Below, in pieces: positions 16,282 to 24,434 of a stretch of DNA of 36,321 nt. The stretch spans positions 1 to 36,321 of the forward strand of contig JAKJBW010000020.1 of the NCBI GenBank assembly GCA_022706785.1, read 5' to 3'. A program made the position numbers and the translations under genes. The notes beneath the pieces were generated by a model. That model saw only the letters and a program-made list of their open reading frames with translations, did no database searches and was not told where the DNA came from. This DNA comes from Bacillota bacterium. GTDB taxonomy: Bacteria > Bacillota > Clostridia > UBA1381 > UMGS1253. Within the stretch, counting starts at the first letter, position 1; each line of letters starts with the position of its first letter.

Positions 16282-17151
16282 ATGCGGTTTATTATTATCA
16301 CAGGCCTGTCAGGGGCGGGAAAAACCCAGGTTATCCACGCTATGGAGGATCTGGATTACTATTGTATCGACAATATGCCGCCGGCGCTTATCCCCAAGTT
16401 CGCCGAGATCTGCTATGCCTCCAACGGCAAGATCGACAGGGTAGCCATGGTCATCGACATACGCGGCGGCGACATGTTTAACGAACTGTTCAACGAGCTC
16501 AATGCGCTCAAGGCGTCCGGCTACACCTATGAGGTGGTGTTTTTGGAGGCGGACGATGAAACGCTTGTGAAACGCTACAAGGAAACACGGCGTGTGCATC
16601 CTCTGGCAAAGGACGGCAGGCTGATAGAGGGCATACAAAAAGAACGCAATATTTTGGATTATGTGCGAAAAAAGGCAAATTACGTTATAGACACCTCAAC
16701 GCTTAAGCCCGCACAGCTCAAGGACCGTGTCAGGGAGCTGTTTGAAGGGGACAAAATCCACGGCGGGATCGTGGTGAATGTGCAGTCGTTTGGCTTTAAG
16801 TACGGTATTGTGCTGGACGGCGATCTTGTGTTTGATGTGCGTTTCCTGCCCAATCCCTATTACAGGGAGGAGCTGCGCAGGTACAGCGGCCTTGACAAAA
16901 GCGTTCAGGAGTATGTCATGCGGTTTCCCCAGACGCAAGAGTTTTTAGACAGGCTGTGCGATATGGTGGCTTATCTGCTGCCGCATTATATTGAGGAGGG
17001 CAAGTCACAGCTGGTGATCGGGATAGGCTGCACGGGCGGCCAGCACAGGAGTGTGACCATGGCGATAAAGCTGTTTGATTTCCTGCGTGAAAAGGGCTAC
17101 AATACTGTGATAAGCCACAGGGATATCCTGAAAAATAAGAGTATGGGTTAG
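16282..17151 (+). CDS. rapZ: RNase adapter / nucleotide-binding protein RapZ (YvcJ)
   Basis: 289 residues with a Walker A motif GLSGAGKT at 8-15, the family's CIDNMPPALIPKF segment near residue 28 and the C-terminal GIGCTGGQHRSVTMA motif. The family hydrolyses nucleotides; in enterobacteria RapZ guides GlmZ RNA to RNase E, whereas in Firmicutes YvcJ has poorly defined roles in wall and competence functions. AAAGGAGG stands before the ATG. It sits between murB and whiA, as in other Firmicutes, except that the yvcK gene normally found between rapZ and whiA is missing. Confidence 0.95.
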   Translation: MRFIIITGLSGAGKTQVIHAMEDLDYYCIDNMPPALIPKFAEICYASNGKIDRVAMVIDIRGGDMFNELFNELNALKASGYTYEVVFLEADDETLVKRYKETRRVHPLAKDGRLIEGIQKERNILDYVRKKANYVIDTSTLKPAQLKDRVRELFEGDKIHGGIVVNVQSFGFKYGIVLDGDLVFDVRFLPNPYYREELRRYSGLDKSVQEYVMRFPQTQEFLDRLCDMVAYLLPHYIEEGKSQLVIGIGCTGGQHRSVTMAIKLFDFLREKGYNTVISHRDILKNKSMG

Positions 17152-17197
17152 GCGCGGTAAAAGTTTTGCCTTGTGCCGCATAAAAGCGGGAGATACT

Positions 17198-18106
17198 ATG
17201 TCATTTGCATCCGATACCAAAAACGCAATATGCAAAACAACCGAGCCTATGTGGTGCTGCAGGCGCAGCGAGCTTTGCGCGCTGGTTTGCTTTGCGGGCG
17301 ACCTTTGCGCGGACCATGCGCTGAAGATCCGCCTTGAAAATGCCGGCGTCGTTGCGCGAATTGAGCAGCTTTTAAAAGAAATCTTAGGCATATCGCAGCT
17401 TACCCATCTGCGTCGGTCCGAGCCGGGCGGCTGGCACACGCTTTTGATCCGGCGGCGTGATGTGATTGAAAACCTTGCCGACGGGCTGGGCCTTTTCCAC
17501 GACGGGGAGATAGCGCTTTTTCCGGAGGAGCAGGTGACCGACTTTGACTGCTGCAAGCTGGGCTTTATACGCGGTGCCTTTTTGGGCGGCGGGTGTATCA
17601 CCTCGCCCGAAAAAAACTACCATATGGAGTTTGTTACAAAAACCGCGCCCTTGGCGGACAGGCTTTTGTCGCTTCTGGAGTTTTACTCGGTATCGGCAAA
17701 GCTCACGGTACGAAAGAATAATTTTGTGGTATATATAAAAGAAAGTGAAGCTATCGCCGAGCTTTTGGGGTCTATGGGAGCGGGCGGCGCTATGATGGCG
17801 CTGTACAATGTGAAAATAGAGCGTGAGCTGCGAAACGCCGTGAACCGCCAGGTCAACTGCGACAGCGCCAATCTGGTCAAAATCGCATCGGCCGCTTCGC
17901 GCCATATCAAGGCCATCACCCAAATAGCGCAGACCGGCGGGCTCGACGCGCTGCCTGAAGCGCTGCGTGAGGTTGCACGGCTGCGGCTTGAAAATCCCGA
18001 GCTTACGCTTGGTGAGCTGGGTGCTCTGGCAAATCCGCCTCTGGGCAAATCGGGCGTGAACCACCGCTTAAAAAAGCTGATGGAGATCGCGGGGGGCCCG
18101 CAATAA
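17198..18106 (+). CDS. whiA: DNA-binding protein WhiA
   Basis: 302 residues. WhiA proteins fuse a degenerate LAGLIDADG homing-endonuclease fold to a C-terminal helix-turn-helix; they act as sporulation or cell-division regulators (Streptomyces) and influence chromosome segregation and division in Bacillus. Visible are the N-terminal SFASDTKNAIC, the LAGLIDADG remnant GFIRGAFLGGGCI, and the C-terminal helix-turn-helix NPELTLGELGALANPPLGKSGVNHRLKKL. ATG 17198 was preferred to the earlier start at 17171 because GGGAG precedes it and it matches family starts. It follows rapZ by 46 nt. Confidence 0.95.
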   Translation: MSFASDTKNAICKTTEPMWCCRRSELCALVCFAGDLCADHALKIRLENAGVVARIEQLLKEILGISQLTHLRRSEPGGWHTLLIRRRDVIENLADGLGLFHDGEIALFPEEQVTDFDCCKLGFIRGAFLGGGCITSPEKNYHMEFVTKTAPLADRLLSLLEFYSVSAKLTVRKNNFVVYIKESEAIAELLGSMGAGGAMMALYNVKIERELRNAVNRQVNCDSANLVKIASAASRHIKAITQIAQTGGLDALPEALREVARLRLENPELTLGELGALANPPLGKSGVNHRLKKLMEIAGGPQ

Positions 18107-18160
18107 CCCGCAGCGCACCCTTGGGACAGCCAAAGCATAAGGAAAAGGGGTATACTGCCC

Positions 18161-21100
18161 ATGAAAGCACAAAGCGTTGACTTTGTCCATCTGCATGTCC
18201 ATACCGAATATAGCCTCTTAGACGGCGCCGCCAGGATCAAAAAGCTGGTGGAGCGCGCTGTTTCCATGAACATGAAGGCTTTGGCCATCACCGACCACGG
18301 CGTGATGTACGGCGTCGTGGATTTTTACAAAGCGGCCAAAGCAGCGGGGCTAAAGCCCATTATCGGCTGCGAGGTGTACACTGCCGCGCGCACGCGTTTC
18401 GATAAGCAGCATGAATACGATTCCGAATCGGGCCATCTGATTTTGCTGGCGGAAAACGAGACAGGGTATAAAAACCTGCTTGCGCTTGTTTCCGCCGCTC
18501 ATTTAGAGGGCTTTTACTATAAGCCGCGTGTGGACTGGGCGCTTTTGGAGAAGCACCATGAGGGGCTTATCTGCCTTTCCGCCTGCCTTGCGGGCGATGT
18601 GCCTCGCCGCCTGGCGCAGGGCGACTACGACGCGGCAAAGCAGCTGGCGGAAAGGTATAAGGACCTTTTTGGGGCGGAGAATTATTTTTTAGAGCTGCAG
18701 GATCATGGCATCGAGGAGCAAAAGCGCATAAATCCTATGTTAATTAAGCTTTCGGGCGAGCTTGGGCTTGGGCTTGTCGCCACCAACGACCTGCACTATA
18801 TCGACAAGTCCGACGCCGAGTATCAGGATGTGCTGATGTGTATTCAGATGGGCAAAACGGTGAGCGAGCAGGGCAGGATGAAGCTTGCCTCGGATGAGTT
18901 TTATTTAAAAAGCGGCCTTGTTATGAGCGAGCTCTTTTCCTACGCGCCGTCCGCTATTGAAAATACCGTCAAAATAGCGCAGCGCTGCAATGTAGAACTG
19001 GATTTCGGGGCGCTGCATCTGCCAAAATACCATGTGCCCGAAGGCTACACCGCGCTTGAATATTTGCGAAAGCTGTGCACGGACGGCCTTAACCGGCGCT
19101 ACTCGCCTGTGACGGCGCGTGAAACCGACCGTTTGAATTATGAGCTTGGCGTGATAGCGTCCATGGGGTATGTGGACTATTTTCTGATCGTGTGGGACTT
19201 TATCAAGTTTGCCAAGGACAACGGCATCATGGTTGGGCCGGGCAGGGGTTCGGGCGCGGGCAGCATTGTGGCGTACTGCCTTGATATCACGACGATAGAC
19301 CCTTTAAAATACAGCTTGCTGTTTGAGCGCTTCTTGAATCCGGAGCGTATCAGCCTGCCGGATATCGACACGGACTTTTGCTACGAGCGCCGCGGCGAGG
19401 TGATAGATTACGTTGTGCGTAAATACGGCGCGCACCGCGTATCACAGATCATCACCTTCGGTACCATGCAGGCGCGCGCGGCGATCCGCGACGTCGGCAG
19501 GGTGCTCAGTATCCCGCTTGCCACTGTCGATATGGTGGCAAAGCTGGTCCCGTTTGGCCTTGGCATCACATTGGACAAGGCGCTGGAAATCAGTACGGAG
19601 CTTCGCAGCCTCTACACGGGCGATGCTGTGATCACACGGCTTATCGACACCGCCAAGGCGGTGGAGGGCATGCCGCGCCATGCGGGCACGCATGCGGCCG
19701 GCATACTGATCGCCGCGGACGCCGTTTCCAATTATGTGCCGCTGCAGATGGGGCGCGGCGCGGTGACCACGCAGTATCATATGGACAATTTAAGCGACCT
19801 CGGGCTTCTGAAGATGGACTTCCTGGGCTTGAGAAACTTGACCGTCATTCGGGAGGCCGTGGACAATATTGAAGCAAGCAGGGGCATAAAGCTGGATATC
19901 TCCGCGCTCGCCTTCGACGACGCGCCGGTCTATGCCATGCTTGGCGCGGGCGACACCACAGGTGTGTTCCAGCTGGAAAGCGGCGGGATGCGCCAGTTTA
20001 TGAAGGAGCTGCGGCCCCAGTCGCTGGAGGATATCATAGCCGGGATATCGCTGTACCGCCCCGGCCCTATGGAGCAGATACCGCGCTATGTCGCCAACAA
20101 AAACAACCCCGGCAGGATCACCTACAAGCATCCCGCGCTGGAGCCTATTTTAAACGTTACATACGGCTGTATCGTGTATCAGGAGCAGGTACTGCAAATC
20201 GTGCAGCAGCTTGCCGGCTACTCGCTGGGCAAGGCCGACCTTTTGCGGCGCGCTATGAGCAAAAAAAAGCATGATGTCATGGCAAAGGAGCGGGAACACT
20301 TCATTTACGGCCAAAAGGACGAGTCGGGCGCGGTGGTGATCCCTGGCGCGCTGGCTTACGGCGTTCCGGAGAATGTCGCCATCAGTATCTTTGATGAAAT
20401 TATGGATTTTGCGAGCTATGCCTTCAATAAGTCGCATGCCGCCGCATACGCGGTTGTCGCGTATCAGACAGCGTATTTAAAGTACTTTTACCCGACGGAA
20501 TACATGGCGGCGCTGCTCACAAGCACAATGGGCGCCACCGAAAAGGTGACGGGCTATATTGCCGATTGCGCCGATATGGGTATTGGGCTGCTGCCGCCCG
20601 ATATCAACAAAAGCTATCACCGTTTCACGGTGGAGGACGGCGCCATACGCTTCGGGCTGGAAGCGGTCAAGAATGTGGGCCGCAAGATGCTGATGCAGAT
20701 CATTGAGGAGCGCGATAAAAATGGCAGCTTTGAAAGCCTTGAGGACTTTTGCAGGCGTATGACGGACAGCGAACCCAACAAGCGTGCCTTAGAAAGCCTC
20801 ATCAAATGCGGCGCCTTTGATTCTACCGGCGCATACCGCTCGCAGCTGCTTGCCGTTTTTGAAGAGCTTTTAGCGGGGCTGGCTTCGGACAAGAGGCAGA
20901 ACGTGGAGGGGCAGCTCTCCATGTTTGGCGATGCAGGCGATGAGAGCGGCCCGGATTTCAACAGTACCCTGCCCGAAATGGCCGAGTTTGATGTGCGCAC
21001 GCGCCTGGCCATGGAAAAGGAAATGATAGGCTTTTATCTGTCGGGGCATCCGCTCCAGGATCACAGGGATGCTTTGCGGCAAATTTCCGATATCACCACA

Positions 21101-21697
21101 TCGCAACTTGCGGCGCTTGCCGTGCAGGGTGAGGACGGGAGCTATCACGAGCAGGAGGGCGACTACAGGGACGGCGATGCTGTGGCGCTTGCGGGGATCA
21201 TCACTTCCCGGCGCAACAAGACCACCAAAAACAATACGCAGATGGCATTTTTGACCATAGAGGATCTGTACGGTACGGTGGATGTGATTGTGTTTCCGAA
21301 AAAATACGAACAGTACGGCACGGTTATGCGGGAGGATTCTATTGTGGTGCTGCAGGGGCGTATCAGCCTGCGTGAGGACGAGGCGCCAAAGCTGATTTGC
21401 GAGCACATTGTCCCCATGGACGAATACCGGCAGAAGCAGGATACCCAGGCCCGTGACGGCGGCAGGCCTTATGTCGGCCGGGTGCTCTATTTAAAGCTTG
21501 CCCAGGACGACGAAACGCTCTGGGAGCGTGTGAAGCCAATACTTAAGCGCTACCGGGGGGACGCGCCAGTGGCCGTGTTTTTTGAAAAGAGCAGAAAAAC
21601 GCTGCGCGTGTCCCGGGACTTAAGCTGTGAGCTGTGCGAGGCGGCAATTGTTGAGCTGAAGGCCCTGCTTGGCGCGGAGAGCGTTAAGATCAAGTAA
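18161..21697 (+). CDS. dnaE: DNA polymerase III alpha subunit DnaE
   Basis: 1178 residues, the usual length for DnaE1-type C-family polymerases, which replicate DNA in the replisome. Domain order: N-terminal PHP domain (FVHLHVHTEYSLLDGAARI), polymerase core with GRGSGAGSIVAYCL, palm motif PDIDTDF at 400-406 (D401 and D403, matching the catalytic pair in E. coli DnaE) and the third aspartate D553 in LKMDFLGLRNL, then helix-hairpin-helix and an OB-fold near 990-1070 (GIITSRRNKTTKNN, MAFLTIEDLYG). No exonuclease insert exists, so proofreading must come from elsewhere. It follows whiA by 54 nt, as in many Clostridia. Confidence 0.96.
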   Translation: MKAQSVDFVHLHVHTEYSLLDGAARIKKLVERAVSMNMKALAITDHGVMYGVVDFYKAAKAAGLKPIIGCEVYTAARTRFDKQHEYDSESGHLILLAENETGYKNLLALVSAAHLEGFYYKPRVDWALLEKHHEGLICLSACLAGDVPRRLAQGDYDAAKQLAERYKDLFGAENYFLELQDHGIEEQKRINPMLIKLSGELGLGLVATNDLHYIDKSDAEYQDVLMCIQMGKTVSEQGRMKLASDEFYLKSGLVMSELFSYAPSAIENTVKIAQRCNVELDFGALHLPKYHVPEGYTALEYLRKLCTDGLNRRYSPVTARETDRLNYELGVIASMGYVDYFLIVWDFIKFAKDNGIMVGPGRGSGAGSIVAYCLDITTIDPLKYSLLFERFLNPERISLPDIDTDFCYERRGEVIDYVVRKYGAHRVSQIITFGTMQARAAIRDVGRVLSIPLATVDMVAKLVPFGLGITLDKALEISTELRSLYTGDAVITRLIDTAKAVEGMPRHAGTHAAGILIAADAVSNYVPLQMGRGAVTTQYHMDNLSDLGLLKMDFLGLRNLTVIREAVDNIEASRGIKLDISALAFDDAPVYAMLGAGDTTGVFQLESGGMRQFMKELRPQSLEDIIAGISLYRPGPMEQIPRYVANKNNPGRITYKHPALEPILNVTYGCIVYQEQVLQIVQQLAGYSLGKADLLRRAMSKKKHDVMAKEREHFIYGQKDESGAVVIPGALAYGVPENVAISIFDEIMDFASYAFNKSHAAAYAVVAYQTAYLKYFYPTEYMAALLTSTMGATEKVTGYIADCADMGIGLLPPDINKSYHRFTVEDGAIRFGLEAVKNVGRKMLMQIIEERDKNGSFESLEDFCRRMTDSEPNKRALESLIKCGAFDSTGAYRSQLLAVFEELLAGLASDKRQNVEGQLSMFGDAGDESGPDFNSTLPEMAEFDVRTRLAMEKEMIGFYLSGHPLQDHRDALRQISDITTSQLAALAVQGEDGSYHEQEGDYRDGDAVALAGIITSRRNKTTKNNTQMAFLTIEDLYGTVDVIVFPKKYEQYGTVMREDSIVVLQGRISLREDEAPKLICEHIVPMDEYRQKQDTQARDGGRPYVGRVLYLKLAQDDETLWERVKPILKRYRGDAPVAVFFEKSRKTLRVSRDLSCELCEAAIVELKALLGAESVKIK

Positions 21698-21710
21698 AAT
21701 TGCCTGCGGA

Positions 21711-21924
21711 AACGTATGAAAACCTTTTGCGAAGCAAAAGAGAAAGTTTTGGTCAAACTTTTTTAAAAGTTTGCCGGATTTTCAGGGGCGGCGCCCCTGA
21801 ATCGCCGTCCGCAGACGGCGAAATCCTGAACGTACAGGCGCTTTTTTCTTTGTTTCTTTCTTTTTTCAAGAAAAAAAGAAAGAAAGGTTTTTCACTGTTC
21901 ATAATTTATTCATTCATGTGTGCG
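21711..21924. repeat. Palindrome-rich intergenic repeat, copy 1
   Basis: The dnaE-mtrB gap contains a chain of hairpins: 21781-21790/21792-21801 (10-bp stem, 1-nt loop), 21805-21820, and a long T/A-rich stem around 21853-21885 that could end dnaE transcription. A 24-nt block at 21802-21825 is identical to 27715-27738, and 18 nt at 21901-21918 are identical to 27768-27785. It is a degenerate copy of the element at 27622-27791; the left boundary is approximate. Confidence 0.65.
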
Positions 21925-21948
21925 GCGTGTAAAATTACTAAGTTTGTA

Positions 21949-21977
21949 TTGCAATTGCGGATAAAATGATATAATAT
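21949..21977 (+). promoter_or_regulatory. Probable sigma-A promoter of mtrB
   Basis: TTGCAA (21949-21954) is followed 17 nt later by TAATAT (21972-21977); an overlapping TATAAT at 21970 would give a 15-nt spacer. A short hairpin (CGGTG/CACCG) lies in the leader at about 21985-21999. Confidence 0.45.
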
Positions 21978-22063
21978 AGTACAGCGGTGGTTTTCACCGG
22001 TATTTTGCATGACTGCGGCGTTTGGCCGGATGTATGGCAAATAAAGTTTTGGGAGGAATAAGC

Positions 22064-22291
22064 GTGGAAGAGATAAATACCTACGGGCAGGATTATATTG
22101 TGGTTCGTGCCGAGGAAAACGGCGTTACGATCTGGGGACTCACACGCGGAAGCGCGACCAAATTTCACCATACCGAAAAGCTGGATGCGGGCGAGGTGTA
22201 TATTGCGCAGTTTACCGAAACCACGTCCGCTATCAAGATCCATGGAAAGGCAAAGCTCTACACCAAGCACGGCGTCGTAGACGTTGGCTGA
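22064..22291 (+). CDS. mtrB: Tryptophan RNA-binding attenuation protein (TRAP, MtrB)
   Basis: 75 residues, the same length as Bacillus TRAP, which forms an 11-mer ring that, when loaded with tryptophan, wraps trp leader RNA carrying GAG/UAG repeats. The core GLTRGSATKFHHTEKLDAGEV and IAQFTETTSAIK is strongly TRAP-like, including the tryptophan-pocket threonines. Of the three RNA-contact residues K37, K56 and R58 (Bacillus numbering), the first two are present (K39 and K58 here) but the third is histidine (H60). The start is GTG 22064 with GGGAGGAATAAGC upstream. mtrA (folE), its Bacillus partner, is absent; the neighbours are dnaE, a DUF2007-like gene and pfkA. No trp operon is in the window. 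Confidence 0.9.
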   Translation: MEEINTYGQDYIVVRAEENGVTIWGLTRGSATKFHHTEKLDAGEVYIAQFTETTSAIKIHGKAKLYTKHGVVDVG

Positions 22292-22341
22292 CAAAGGGCG
22301 GGAGCAAGGCTGTGATCCGTGCAGCGGAAAGGGTGATAAGT

Positions 22342-22539
22342 ATGTGGACCGTGGTTTATATGGCAAAGAATAAAGAAATTGCCGAAAAGCTTTTAGCGGA
22401 GCTGGAAAAAAACGGTATGCTGGTTAAGATCAGGCCGATCACCAAGGGAGCGCAGAATGCCGAAGGCAGCTATGAGGTGCTGGTTCCCGAATCGGAGGTC
22501 GAACTGGCGCACAGTGTTATTATAGACACAGGTTTTTAA
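22342..22539 (+). CDS. Small DUF2007-like protein
   Basis: 65 residues of alpha/beta pattern, starting MWTVVYMAKNKEIAEKLLAELEKNGMLVKIR and ending EVLVPESEVELAHSVI. This layout (strand, helix, gap, strand, helix ending in an A-rich helix) resembles DUF2007 putative signal-transducing proteins, but the match is by pattern only. ATG 22342 has GGAAAGGG upstream; a GTG start at 22312 without a good site is less likely. It lies 50 nt after mtrB and 105 nt before pfkA, so it is probably part of that transcript. Function unknown. Confidence 0.75.
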   Translation: MWTVVYMAKNKEIAEKLLAELEKNGMLVKIRPITKGAQNAEGSYEVLVPESEVELAHSVIIDTGF

Positions 22540-22644
22540 AGATCAGGTTTTTGACCGGTGTGCAGTTGTGCTGTTCAAAGCCGTGCATAATGCGCACCGG
22601 TACTTATTTGGCACAGCACAGATCATTTAGCAGGGGGAATCGGC

Positions 22645-23616
22645 ATGGGAGAGTTAAAAACCATAGGCGTGCTTACCAGCGGCGGCGACGCGCCCGGAAT
22701 GAATGCGGCGATACGCGCGGTCGTGCGTACGGCAGCTTATAACGGGATCAGGGTCATGGGCGTCCGAAAGGGTTACAACGGACTGATAACCGGCGATATT
22801 TTTGAGATGAACCCCAGAGGCGTTTCAGAAACGCTCCAACGCGGCGGCACGGTGCTTCAGACGGCACGCTGCCAGGAATTCCGCACTGCAGAGGGTGTGG
22901 CGCGCGCAGCGGAGATAGCACGGATATTCGGCATAGACGGCCTTGTCGTCATTGGCGGCGACGGCTCATTTCGGGGCGCGCGCGATCTGAGCGCGGCCGG
23001 CGTTTCCACAATAGGCATACCGGGCACTATCGACAACGACATTGCCTGCACGGAGTACTGCATAGGCTTTGACACCGCCTTAAACACTGCTATGGAGGCC
23101 ATAGACAAGATCCGCGACACCGCTACCAGCCATGAACGCAGCTCGGTTATTGAGGTTATGGGCAGGGATGCGGGCTATATCGCCCTGCATGTTGGCATTT
23201 CGTGCGGAGCGGAAGCGATCATTATTCCCGAAAAGACATTTAATTTTGACGAGGATGTGCTGCGCCCCATCATAGAAGGCAAGAACCGCGGCAAAAGCCA
23301 TTATCTCGTTATCCTTGCCGAGGGCGTGGGTTCCGCCATTCCCATGGCGCAGGAGATTGAAAAGCACACAGGCATCAGCACCAAGGCAACTGTCCTTGGC
23401 CATATCCAGCGCGGCGGAAGCCCCACCGTACAGGACAGGCTGGTCGCCAGCCGGATGGGCTTTGCCGCTGTTGAGCTTCTTATTGCGGGCAAGACAAACC
23501 GTCTGGTTGTCATGCAGAACAACAAAATTGTCGACGTCGACATCACCGAGGGCCTGGAGATGCAAAAGAGCATCGACGAAAATCTGATCCGCATGTCTAA
23601 GGTTTTGTCCTGGTAG
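22645..23616 (+). CDS. pfkA: ATP-dependent 6-phosphofructokinase
   Basis: 323 residues. The enzyme phosphorylates fructose 6-phosphate to fructose 1,6-bisphosphate, the committed step of glycolysis. The ATP-site loops SGGDAPGMNAAIR (12-24) and GGDGS (104-108), the catalytic PGTIDND (126-132, D130) and the GRDAGYIA and HIQRGGSP segments are all intact. GGDGS, not GGDDS, points to ATP and not pyrophosphate as donor. GGGGGAA precedes the ATG. The 16-nt gap to the next gene suggests co-transcription with the thioesterase. Confidence 0.97.
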   Translation: MGELKTIGVLTSGGDAPGMNAAIRAVVRTAAYNGIRVMGVRKGYNGLITGDIFEMNPRGVSETLQRGGTVLQTARCQEFRTAEGVARAAEIARIFGIDGLVVIGGDGSFRGARDLSAAGVSTIGIPGTIDNDIACTEYCIGFDTALNTAMEAIDKIRDTATSHERSSVIEVMGRDAGYIALHVGISCGAEAIIIPEKTFNFDEDVLRPIIEGKNRGKSHYLVILAEGVGSAIPMAQEIEKHTGISTKATVLGHIQRGGSPTVQDRLVASRMGFAAVELLIAGKTNRLVVMQNNKIVDVDITEGLEMQKSIDENLIRMSKVLSW

Positions 23617-23631
23617 AGTGAGGGTATAAAA

Positions 23632-24048
23632 ATGGGATGTATTTCTAAAACACCGCTTACGGTGCGCTATGCCGAAACCGACCGCATGGGCATCGTCCAT
23701 CACTCGCGCTACTATCCTTGGTTTGAGTGCGGGCGTACCGACTTTATCAAGCTGTCGGGGATGACGTATTCCCAGATGGAGGCCTGTGGCGTGCTGCTGC
23801 CGTTGGTTGAGACTTCGGCAAAATATATTGAGGGCGCGCGTTATGAGGATGAAATCGTGGTGGAAACAAGCCTTGAAAGCCTGGGCGCCGTCCGCTGCTG
23901 CTTTTGCTACAGCGTGGTCAGGAGAGCAGACGGCAAGGTGCTTGCCACTGGGAAGACAGCCCATGCTTTTGTCAACGGTGATTTTCGGCCCATCAACTTA
24001 AAAAAGAAGCATCCGCTTCTGTGGGAGCAGCTGGGCGCGCTTTTGTGA
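23632..24048 (+). CDS. YbgC-type acyl-CoA thioesterase
   Basis: 138 residues of the hot-dog-fold 4-hydroxybenzoyl-CoA thioesterase family. The motif VRYAETDRMGIVHHSRYYPWFE carries the catalytic aspartate D17 and the following GxVHHSRYxxWFE helix typical of YbgC-like enzymes. These hydrolyse acyl-CoA thioesters of short or aromatic acids; substrate cannot be named. The start ATG is 16 nt after pfkA with GAGGG upstream. It is the last gene before a structured terminator region. Confidence 0.9.
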   Translation: MGCISKTPLTVRYAETDRMGIVHHSRYYPWFECGRTDFIKLSGMTYSQMEACGVLLPLVETSAKYIEGARYEDEIVVETSLESLGAVRCCFCYSVVRRADGKVLATGKTAHAFVNGDFRPINLKKKHPLLWEQLGALL

Positions 24049-24133
24049 AAGCGCCTGCCGCGCAGGGCGAAACGGCAGGGTGGCTTGCAAGATAAGGTCA
24101 GATGAATAAATTCTAAAGCATTACACATTGTAT

Positions 24134-24212
24134 AAAAAGCGGTGTTGGCAGAAGCGTTTTGGACGTTAAGCTGGGGGCTATTTGTATCCAGCGTCTGCAC
24201 AGCCGCTTTTTT
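24134..24212 (+). terminator. Long imperfect terminator stem
   Basis: AAAAAGCGG at 24134 pairs with CCGCTTTTTT at 24203-24212; inner partial complements (GGCAGA with TCTGC, CTGG with CCAG) make an extended bulged stem ending in six T. It probably ends the mtrB-pfkA-thioesterase transcript. The stem is long enough that a small structured RNA is an alternative. Confidence 0.55.
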
Positions 24213-24229
24213 GTTTAACAAATTATCCT

Positions 24230-24271
24230 ATAGTCGATCCACTTCAGACCCTTTTGAAGTGGATCGACTAT
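24230..24271. repeat. 17-bp perfect hairpin with TATAGTC/GACTAT ends
   Basis: Arms 24230-24246 and 24255-24271 are exact complements around an 8-nt loop. No T-run follows on the plus strand. It shares the ends ATAGTC and GACTAT with the palindrome at 36142-36175. The rest of 24272-24434 holds no gene; it probably contains the promoter of the secreted protein. Confidence 0.6.
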
Positions 24272-24434
24272 CAATCATACTGGGTATACAGCACTATAAC
24301 CCTCAACCAAATAAAACGGTAAAATTGTAGGTAATTTGTATTGTATTTGTAAATGCCTGCAGGTTGAATCAACTTTTAAAATCCCATATACTAAGCTTGT
24401 GACATTTTACAGCGAGGGAGGGTGTGTTTTTTTC

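Noticed and set aside
23080..23964. 294-codon minus-strand open frame
   Set aside because: It is antisense to pfkA and the thioesterase; no start site and no recognisable protein pattern.
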